A stretch of DNA of 64,000 nt from positions 62,001-126,000 of the forward strand of contig NZ_QBJD02000007.1 of the NCBI RefSeq assembly GCF_003057745.1, read 5' to 3'. The notes below the pieces were generated by a model. That model was given only the letters and a program-made list of their open reading frames with translations. It searched no databases and was not told the DNA's origin. The DNA comes from Enterobacter sp. RIT418 (GTDB lineage Bacteria > Pseudomonadota > Gammaproteobacteria > Enterobacterales > Enterobacteriaceae). A program made the translations under genes and the position numbers. Shown one piece after another: positions 57,474 through 64,000 of this stretch. The first letter of the stretch is position 1; each line of letters opens with the position of its first letter.

Positions 57474-59936
57474 ATGCGAGTGTTGAAGTTCGGCGGTACG
57501 TCAGTGGCAAATGCAGAGCGTTTTCTGCGTGTTGCCGATATCCTGGAAAGCAACGCCAGGCAGGGGCAGGTGGCAACCGTGCTCTCTGCCCCGGCAAAAA
57601 TTACTAACCACCTGGTGGCGATGATTGAAAAAACCATCGGTGGCCAGGATGCGCTTCCGAACATCAGCGACGCCGAGCGTATTTTCGCCGAGCTTCTCCA
57701 GGGGCTGGCCGACGCGCAGCCGGGGTTCCCGCTGGCGAAGCTGAAGGCCGTCGTTGAGCAAGAGTTTGCGCAGATTAAGCACGTTCTCCACGGCATCAGC
57801 CTGCTCGGGCAATGCCCGGACGGCGTTAACGCCGCGCTGATTTGCCGCGGTGAAAAACTCTCTATCGCGATCATGGCGGGCGTGCTGGAAGCGCGTGGCC
57901 ACAGCGTAACGGTCATCGATCCGGTTGAAAAACTGCTGGCCGTGGGCCACTACCTCGAATCCACCGTTGATATTGCCGAATCAACCCGCCGCATTGCCGC
58001 AAGCAAAATCCCGTCCGACCACATGATCCTGATGGCAGGTTTCACCGCCGGAAACGAGAAGGGCGAGCTGGTGGTGCTGGGCCGTAACGGTTCCGACTAC
58101 TCCGCCGCCGTGCTGGCCGCGTGCCTTCGCGCCGACTGCTGTGAGATCTGGACCGACGTTGACGGCGTTTATACCTGCGACCCGCGCCAGGTGCCGGACG
58201 CCAGGCTGCTGAAGTCGATGTCGTACCAGGAGGCGATGGAGCTTTCCTACTTCGGCGCCAAGGTGCTTCACCCGCGTACCATCTCCCCGATTGCCCAGTT
58301 CCAAATTCCCTGCCTGATTAAAAACACCGGCAACCCGCAGGCGCCGGGCACGCTGATCGGCGCCAGCAGCGACGAAGACGGCCTGCCGGTGAAAGGCATT
58401 TCCAACCTCAACAACATGGCGATGTTCAGCGTCTCCGGCCCCGGCATGAAGGGGATGGTCGGTATGGCGGCGCGCGTCTTTGCCGCGATGTCCCGTAACG
58501 GGATCTCCGTGGTGCTGATCACCCAATCCTCGTCCGAATACAGCATTAGCTTCTGCGTGCCGCAGGGCGACTGCCTGCGCGCCCGCCGCGCGCTGGAGGA
58601 GGAGTTTTATCTGGAGCTGAAAGAGGAACTGCTGGAGCCGCTTTCCATTCAGGAGCGCCTGGCAGTGATCTCCGTCGTAGGCGATGGCATGCGTACCCTG
58701 CGCGGTATCTCCGCCAAATTCTTTGCCGCGCTGGCCCGCGCCAACATCAACATCGTGGCAATTGCCCAGGGCTCGTCCGAGCGCTCTATCTCCGTGGTGG
58801 TGGATAACGACGATGCGGTGACCGGCGTACGCGTGGTTCACCAGATGCTGTTCAATACCGATCAGGTCATTGAGCTGTTCCTGATCGGCGTCGGCGGCGT
58901 CGGCGGGGCGCTGCTGGAGCAGGTCAAGCGCCAGCAGGCGTGGCTGAAGAAAAAGCATATCGATCTGCGCGTGTGCGGTATTGCGAACTCAAAAGCGCTG
59001 CTGACCAACGTTCACGGCCTGAACCTGGAAAACTGGCAGGCCGAGATGAGCGAGGCGAAAGAGCCGTTTAACCTTGGCCGCCTGATCCGCCTGGTGAAAG
59101 AGTATCACCTGCTTAACCCGGTGATCGTCGACTGTACCTCGAACCAGGCGGTGGCCGACCAGTATGCCGACTTCCTGCGCGAAGGCTTCCACGTGGTGAC
59201 GCCGAACAAGAAGGCCAACACCTCGTCGATGGATTACTATCACCAGCTGCGCCTGGCGGCGAGCAAGTCGCGCCGCAAGTTCCTGTACGACACCAACGTC
59301 GGCGCTGGCCTGCCGGTTATCGAGAACCTGCAAAACCTGCTGAACGCGGGTGACGAACTGCAGCGTTTCTCCGGCATTCTCTCCGGCTCGTTGTCCTTCA
59401 TCTTCGGCAAGCTGGATGAGGGGATGAGCCTCTCGGAGGCGACCCGCGCCGCGCGTGAACTGGGCTATACCGAGCCTGACCCGCGCGACGATCTTTCCGG
59501 GATGGACGTGGCGCGCAAGCTGCTGATCCTGGTGCGCGAAACCGGCCGTGAGCTTGAGCTGTCCGATATCGTGATTGAGCCGGTGCTTCCCGCAGACTTT
59601 GACGACGGCGGCGACGTGAACGCGTTTATGGCGAATTTACCGCAGCTGGACGACGTCTTTGGCGCCCGCGTCGCAATAGCCCGTGATGAAGGCAAGGTAT
59701 TGCGCTATGTTGGCAACATCGAAGAAGACGGCGTGTGCCGGGTGAAGATTGCCGAAGTGGACGGAAACGATCCGCTCTACAAGGTGAAAAACGGCGAGAA
59801 CGCGCTGGCGTTTTACAGCCACTATTATCAGCCGCTGCCGCTGGTGCTTCGCGGCTATGGCGCAGGGAACGACGTGACGGCGGCGGGCGTGTTTGCCGAC
59901 CTGCTGCGCACCCTGTCATGGAAGTTAGGAGTTTAA
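57474..59936 (+). CDS. thrA: Bifunctional aspartokinase I / homoserine dehydrogenase I
   Basis: An 820-residue fusion, E. coli length. The aspartokinase part begins KFGGTSVAN (residues 5-13), two ACT-type regulatory segments lie around 310-460, and homoserine dehydrogenase begins with [14 protein letters not shown] (about 470-483). It makes aspartyl phosphate and later homoserine, with feedback by threonine. First enzyme gene of the operon. Confidence 0.97.
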   Translation: MRVLKFGGTSVANAERFLRVADILESNARQGQVATVLSAPAKITNHLVAMIEKTIGGQDALPNISDAERIFAELLQGLADAQPGFPLAKLKAVVEQEFAQIKHVLHGISLLGQCPDGVNAALICRGEKLSIAIMAGVLEARGHSVTVIDPVEKLLAVGHYLESTVDIAESTRRIAASKIPSDHMILMAGFTAGNEKGELVVLGRNGSDYSAAVLAACLRADCCEIWTDVDGVYTCDPRQVPDARLLKSMSYQEAMELSYFGAKVLHPRTISPIAQFQIPCLIKNTGNPQAPGTLIGASSDEDGLPVKGISNLNNMAMFSVSGPGMKGMVGMAARVFAAMSRNGISVVLITQSSSEYSISFCVPQGDCLRARRALEEEFYLELKEELLEPLSIQERLAVISVVGDGMRTLRGISAKFFAALARANINIVAIAQGSSERSISVVVDNDDAVTGVRVVHQMLFNTDQVIELFLIGVGGVGGALLEQVKRQQAWLKKKHIDLRVCGIANSKALLTNVHGLNLENWQAEMSEAKEPFNLGRLIRLVKEYHLLNPVIVDCTSNQAVADQYADFLREGFHVVTPNKKANTSSMDYYHQLRLAASKSRRKFLYDTNVGAGLPVIENLQNLLNAGDELQRFSGILSGSLSFIFGKLDEGMSLSEATRAARELGYTEPDPRDDLSGMDVARKLLILVRETGRELELSDIVIEPVLPADFDDGGDVNAFMANLPQLDDVFGARVAIARDEGKVLRYVGNIEEDGVCRVKIAEVDGNDPLYKVKNGENALAFYSHYYQPLPLVLRGYGAGNDVTAAGVFADLLRTLSWKLGV

Positions 59937-59937
59937 T

Positions 59938-60867
59938 ATGGTTAAGGTTTATGCCCCGGCTTCCAGCGCCAATATGAGCGTCGGGTTTGACGTGCTGGGC
60001 GCGGCGGTGACGCCGGTGGATGGCTCACTTTTGGGCGATACGGTAACGGTTGAAGCGGCAGAGAGCTTCAGCCTGAACAACGTGGGCCGCTTCGCCAGCA
60101 AGCTGCCGACGGAGCCGCGTGAAAATATCGTCTATCAGTGCTGGGAGCGTTTCTGTCAGGAGATTGGCAAAAACGTTCCGGTCGCGATGACGCTGGAAAA
60201 AAGCATGCCGATTGGATCGGGGCTTGGCTCAAGCGCGTGCTCCGTGGTTGCCGCGCTGGTGGCGATGAACGAACACTGCGGTAAGCCGCTCAACAACAGC
60301 CGCATGCTGGGCCTGATGGGCGAGCTGGAAGGGCGTATTTCCGGCAGCGTTCACTACGATAACGTGGCGCCGTGCTTCCTCGGCGGCATGCAGCTGATGA
60401 TCGAAGAAAATGGCATCATCAGCCAGCAGGTGCCAGGGTTTGATGAGTGGCTGTGGGTGCTGGCCTATCCGGGCATAAAAGTGTCTACTGCGGAAGCGCG
60501 CGCGATCCTGCCCGCGCAGTATCGCCGACAGGACTGCATCGCCCACGGACGTCATCTGGCGGGCTTTATCCACGCCTGCTATACCCGCCAGCCGCAGCTG
60601 GCCGCAAAGCTGATGAAAGACGTGATTGCCGAACCGTACCGCATGAAGCTGCTGCCGGGCTTTAACGAGGCGCGACAGGCGTCCATGGATATTGGCGCGC
60701 AGGCGTGCGGCATCTCGGGCTCCGGCCCGACGCTGTTCGCCCTGTGCGATAAGCCGGACACCGCGCAGCGCGTGGCGGACTGGCTCTCTAAACACTACCT
60801 GCAAAATCAGGAAGGCTTTGTTCATATTTGCCGTCTGGACACGGCTGGCGCACGAGTACTGGGATAA
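59938..60867 (+). CDS. thrB: Homoserine kinase
   Basis: A 309-residue GHMP kinase, E. coli length. The ATP loop is [12 protein letters not shown] (about 89-100) and the C-terminal [12 protein letters not shown] is the third GHMP motif. It phosphorylates homoserine. It starts 1 base after the thrA stop. Confidence 0.97.
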   Translation: MVKVYAPASSANMSVGFDVLGAAVTPVDGSLLGDTVTVEAAESFSLNNVGRFASKLPTEPRENIVYQCWERFCQEIGKNVPVAMTLEKSMPIGSGLGSSACSVVAALVAMNEHCGKPLNNSRMLGLMGELEGRISGSVHYDNVAPCFLGGMQLMIEENGIISQQVPGFDEWLWVLAYPGIKVSTAEARAILPAQYRRQDCIAHGRHLAGFIHACYTRQPQLAAKLMKDVIAEPYRMKLLPGFNEARQASMDIGAQACGISGSGPTLFALCDKPDTAQRVADWLSKHYLQNQEGFVHICRLDTAGARVLG

Positions 60868-60870
60868 ATA

Positions 60871-62157
60871 ATGAAACTCTACAACCTTAAAGATCATAAC
60901 GAGCAGGTCAGCTTCGCGCAGGCGGTGACTCAGGGGCTGGGCAAAAACCAGGGGCTGTTCTTTCCGCACGACCTGCCAGAATTTCAGCTGACCGAGATCG
61001 ACGAACTGCTCAAGCAGGACTTTGTCACCCGCAGCACCAAAATTCTCTCTGCGTTTATCGGCGACGAAATTCCGCAGGAGCTGCTGGAAGAGCGCGTGCG
61101 CGCGGCGTTTGCCTTCCCGGCGCCGGTGAAGCAGGTTGAGCCGGACGTCGGCTGCCTGGAGCTGTTCCACGGCCCGACGCTGGCGTTTAAAGACTTCGGC
61201 GGCCGCTTTATGGCGCAGATGCTGACCCACATCAGCGGCGATAAGCCGGTCACCATTCTGACCGCGACTTCCGGCGATACCGGCGCGGCGGTGGCGCACG
61301 CGTTCTACGGCCTGAAAAACGTGCGCGTGGTGATCCTCTACCCGAAAGGCAAAATTAGCCCGCTGCAGGAAAAGCTGTTCTGCACCCTGGGCGGCAACAT
61401 TGAGACCGTGGCCATCGACGGTGATTTCGACGCCTGTCAGGCGCTGGTCAAGCAGGCCTTCGATGACGAAGAGCTGAAGGCTGCGCTCGGCCTGAACTCG
61501 GCGAATTCCATCAACATCAGCCGCCTGCTGGCGCAGATTTGCTATTACTTCGAAGCGGTGGCGCAGCTGCCGCAGGACGCGCGCAATCAGCTGGTGGTCT
61601 CCGTGCCGAGCGGAAACTTCGGTGACCTGACGGCGGGCCTGCTGGCGAAATCGCTGGGGCTGCCGGTGAAGCGCTTTATCGCCGCGACTAACGCCAACGA
61701 CACCGTGCCGCGCTTCCTGAAGGACGGAAAATGGGCGCCTAACGCCACGCAGGCGACGCTTTCAAATGCGATGGACGTGAGCCAGCCGAACAACTGGCCG
61801 CGCGTGGAGGAGCTGTTCCGCCGTAAGGTCTGGCGTCTTGGCGACCTGGGTTACGCTGCCGTGACGGACGAGACCACCAAAGCGACGATGCGCGAGCTGA
61901 AAGCGGTGGGGTATACCTCCGAGCCGCACGCGGCCATTGCCTACCGCGCGCTGCGCGATCAGCTGCAGCCGGGCGAATATGGCCTGTTCCTCGGCACCGC
62001 GCATCCGGCGAAGTTTAAGGAGAGCGTGGAAGAGATTCTGGGCGAGACGCTGCCGCTGCCGAAGGAGCTGGCGGATCGCGCCGACCTGCCGCTGCTGTCC
62101 CACGAGCTGCCGGCGGATTTTGCCGCGCTGCGTAAGCTGATGATGACGCGCGGGTGA
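60871..62157 (+). CDS. thrC: Threonine synthase
   Basis: A 428-residue PLP enzyme, E. coli length. The PLP lysine is in GPTLAFKDFGGRF (about residue 107), and TATSGDTGAAV binds phosphate. It converts O-phosphohomoserine to threonine. It starts 3 bases after thrB and closes the operon. Confidence 0.97.
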   Translation: MKLYNLKDHNEQVSFAQAVTQGLGKNQGLFFPHDLPEFQLTEIDELLKQDFVTRSTKILSAFIGDEIPQELLEERVRAAFAFPAPVKQVEPDVGCLELFHGPTLAFKDFGGRFMAQMLTHISGDKPVTILTATSGDTGAAVAHAFYGLKNVRVVILYPKGKISPLQEKLFCTLGGNIETVAIDGDFDACQALVKQAFDDEELKAALGLNSANSINISRLLAQICYYFEAVAQLPQDARNQLVVSVPSGNFGDLTAGLLAKSLGLPVKRFIAATNANDTVPRFLKDGKWAPNATQATLSNAMDVSQPNNWPRVEELFRRKVWRLGDLGYAAVTDETTKATMRELKAVGYTSEPHAAIAYRALRDQLQPGEYGLFLGTAHPAKFKESVEEILGETLPLPKELADRADLPLLSHELPADFAALRKLMMTRG

Positions 62158-62163
62158 TGTTTT

Positions 62164-62242
62164 GTCGGGGGCGCTGCGCTTACCCGACCAACACGACCCC
62201 ATTCGTAGGCCGGGCATGGCGTAGCCGCCACCCGGCTTTTTT
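62164..62242 (+). terminator. REP-like hairpins and terminator after thrC
   Basis: GTCGGG / CCCGAC (62164-62187) is a REP-like hairpin. GCCGGG (62209-62214) and CCCGGC (62231-62236), with an inner TGGC / GCCA pair, are followed by TTTTTTA, a rho-independent terminator for the thr operon. Confidence 0.82.
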
Positions 62243-62400
62243 ATGGAGAAATTAAGGAGAAAAAACGCAGAGAAAAAGCAGGAATTCTCAATAAATGCGG
62301 TCACTTAGAGAATAGGATTGCAGAGAATAACATCCCCCGTCTCCCTCACGTATTCTCCTTACATCGGCCCACGCTGGGCAAGAATAATAAGGAGTCACCT

Positions 62401-62706
62401 ATGTCGAAACTGAAACCTGCACTCATCGCGCTTTCACTGATGCTGGTCGCTCCTATGGCGGTACAGGCATCTGAGATCACCCTCGTGCCTTCGGTAAAAC
62501 TGCAGATTGGCGATCGGGATAATAACGGCCACTACTGGGACGGCGGCCGCTGGCGCGACCACGACTGGTGGAAAGCGCACTATGACTGGCGAGATAACCA
62601 CTGGCGCCCGCACGACGAGCACCGCGATCGCGACGACCACCACGATAACGGCCATCACGATCGTCACGATGACCGCGGCCACGGCCCGGACTGGAAACAC
62701 CATTAA
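62401..62706 (+). CDS. yaaX: DUF2502 secreted His/Asp-rich protein YaaX
   Basis: A 101-residue protein (98 in E. coli). The signal peptide ends near residue 23 (VQA). The conserved [17 protein letters not shown] block follows, then [13 protein letters not shown]. The C-terminal 40 residues are mostly His, Asp and Arg ([14 protein letters not shown]), which suggests metal binding in the periplasm; E. coli YaaX has a different, proline-rich tail. AAGGAG lies 9 bases before the ATG. Function is unknown. Confidence 0.9.
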   Translation: MSKLKPALIALSLMLVAPMAVQASEITLVPSVKLQIGDRDNNGHYWDGGRWRDHDWWKAHYDWRDNHWRPHDEHRDRDDHHDNGHHDRHDDRGHGPDWKHH

Positions 62707-62738
62707 CGCAAAACCCCGCCAGCCGGCGGGGTTTGTTT

Positions 62739-63512
62739 TTACTGCTCGTGGCGCTTAAACACCAGTTCGCCTTTTCCTGACGATCCCTCGTCAAAGAAAT
62801 AACCTTCGCTGTTAAATTCGATCAGCTGTTCCGGCTTCGTCAGGCGGTTCTGAATGATGTAACGGCTCATCAGCCCGCGCGCTTTTTTCGCGTAGAAGCT
62901 GATCACTTTGAACTTGCCGTTTTTTTCGTCGAGGAAGACCGGCTTGATAATTTCGGCATCCAGCTTTTTCGGCTTCACCGACCTGTAGTACTCATCGGAG
63001 GCCAGGTTAATCACCACGTTATCGCCCTGCGCGCGCAGCGCCGCGTTGAGCTTATCGGTGATGATGTCGCCCCAGAAGTGGTAAAGATCTTTGCCTTTGG
63101 CGTTCTCCAGGCGAATGCCCATTTCCAGACGATACGGCTGCATCAGATCCAGCGGGCGTAACACCCCGTACAGGCCGGAAAGCATGCGCAGGTGCTGCTG
63201 GGCAAAGTCGAAGTCGGCTTCGCTAAAATCCTCCGCCTGCAGGCCGGTGTAAACATCGCCCCTAAACGCCAGAATGGCCTGACGCGCGTTGGACGGCGTG
63301 AAGTCCGGATGCCAGTCGTGAAAGCGGGTGGCGTTCAGGTCTGCCAGCTTGTCGCTGATGCTCATCAGCGAAGCGATTTGCGGAGCGGACAGCTTTCGCG
63401 CTTCGTGGATCAGCTGTTGCGAATAGTCCAGCAGTTCAGGCTGGGTAAAGCGCTCGGTGGCGAGCGGGCTCTGGTAGTCGAGCGTTTTTGCAGGTGAAAT
63501 CAGAATCAGCAT
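62739..63512 (-). CDS. yaaA: Peroxide stress protein YaaA
   Basis: A 257-residue DUF328 protein, E. coli length, starting [15 protein letters not shown] after Met. In E. coli it is induced by OxyR and limits free iron and oxidative DNA damage. The helix-hairpin-helix-like region and KGDLYHFW motif are conserved. It faces yaaX with a 32-base gap. Confidence 0.95.
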   Translation of the reverse strand: MLILISPAKTLDYQSPLATERFTQPELLDYSQQLIHEARKLSAPQIASLMSISDKLADLNATRFHDWHPDFTPSNARQAILAFRGDVYTGLQAEDFSEADFDFAQQHLRMLSGLYGVLRPLDLMQPYRLEMGIRLENAKGKDLYHFWGDIITDKLNAALRAQGDNVVINLASDEYYRSVKPKKLDAEIIKPVFLDEKNGKFKVISFYAKKARGLMSRYIIQNRLTKPEQLIEFNSEGYFFDEGSSGKGELVFKRHEQ

Positions 63513-63578
63513 ATCCAGTCCTTGCAGGAAATTTAGAGCGACTTTAGCAAAAAATCGCTCTGAATTGATCGATAGCTG

Positions 63579-64000
63579 TTATTGCCGCGGCAAATCGTCC
63601 CAGGTGCCGGGAGCGAGCTGCGATTCGATTTCGGGGTATCGTGATGCATCAAACACCGGGGGAACGCCGAGCTTTCGCTGGCGGAGATAATCTCGGGCAA
63701 TCACCGACACGACCGGCGAGAGCAGCAGAATCGCCGTCAGGTTGGTGATGGCCATCAGCGCCATAATCACATCCGCCAGCTGCCAGACCAGCGACATGCT
63801 GAGCAGGGAGCCAACCATAACCATCGCGACGACGCTGACGCGAAGCAGGCTGCGTGAATACCACGAATTTATCTTCAGGAAGATAAGATTATTTTCCGCA
63901 TAAACGTAGTTCACCGCGATAGAGCTAAAGGCAAACAGCCCGACGATGAGCGAAACAAATCCGACGCCCCAGCCGCCGACCAGGTTCGCCAGTGCCTGCT
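63579..64000 (-). CDS. yaaJ: AGCS-family sodium:alanine symporter YaaJ (5' part outside window)
   Basis: Only the last 140 residues are in the window; the frame is open to the edge, so the true start lies beyond 64000. The visible part holds three or four membrane segments (SLIVGLFAFSSIAVNYVYAE, then WQLADVIMALMAITNLTAIL) and a cytoplasmic tail ending WDDLPRQ. This matches the C-terminus of amino acid carrier (AGCS) proteins, and the position after yaaA matches E. coli yaaJ. Confidence 0.9.
   Translation of the reverse strand, partial: QALANLVGGWGVGFVSLIVGLFAFSSIAVNYVYAENNLIFLKINSWYSRSLLRVSVVAMVMVGSLLSMSLVWQLADVIMALMAITNLTAILLLSPVVSVIARDYLRQRKLGVPPVFDASRYPEIESQLAPGTWDDLPRQ

Noticed and set aside
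60229-61299. A 356-residue minus-strand frame across thrB and thrC
   Set aside because: Shadow of two well-identified thr genes.

Overview
The window looks like a chromosomal segment of an Enterobacter-like member of the Enterobacteriaceae. Gene order and protein lengths follow the E. coli K-12 99-to-0-minute region almost gene for gene: opgB, yjjA, dnaC-dnaT, yjjP-yjjB, yjjQ-bglJ, fhuF, yjjZ, three tRNA-Leu, rsmC, holD-rimI-yjjG, prfC, osmY, ytjA, yjjU-yjjV, yjjW-yjjI, deoCABD, lplA, ytjB, serB-radA-nadR, ettA, slt, trpR, yjjX, gpmB, rob, creA, arcA, yjjY, yjtD, thrLABC, yaaX, yaaA, yaaJ. Coding DNA is fairly GC-rich. Genus is inferred from synteny and remembered protein similarity only.

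Layout: (1) 1-5.3 kb, minus strand: an accessory archaic (Csu-type) chaperone-usher pilus operon of tip protein (cut by the window edge), usher, chaperone and subunit, headed by an EAL-domain protein and a LuxR-type regulator. (2) 5.4-12.9 kb, minus strand: opgB, yjjA, dnaC-dnaT, an ohr/ohrR peroxide pair, a TetR regulator and yjjP-yjjB. (3) 13-19.3 kb: an AT-rich control region and yjjQ-bglJ, a YbaK-type deacylase, an orphan PTS EIIC permease with two tandem LacI-family-like operators, fhuF, a membrane diguanylate cyclase and yjjZ; fhuF and yjjZ carry Fur boxes. (4) 19.3-29.7 kb: three tRNA-Leu(CAG) genes and housekeeping genes through the YjjI/YjjW glycyl-radical pair. (5) 29.8-34.3 kb: the deo nucleoside catabolism operon with CRP, CytR-type and DeoR sites. 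(6) 34.3-40.1 kb: a second accessory chaperone-usher operon with three DUF1120 subunit-like proteins. (7) 40.3-57.1 kb: core genes; an alcohol dehydrogenase-like/LysR pair sits between nadR and ettA, and creBCD is absent between creA and arcA. (8) 57.2-64 kb: the thr operon with leader peptide and attenuator, yaaX, yaaA and the start-truncated yaaJ.

The unusual material is in regulation and accessory loci: a c-di-GMP-type regulatory module in front of archaic pili, repeated DeoR operator sequences inside yjjI with the spacing of the E. coli deoOE-O1-O2 set, tandem operators in front of an orphan PTS permease, hairpins and recurring palindromes in the DUF1120 pilus operon, and an intergenic palindromic repeat family present at three places. 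No CRISPR array, insertion sequence or prophage was seen.
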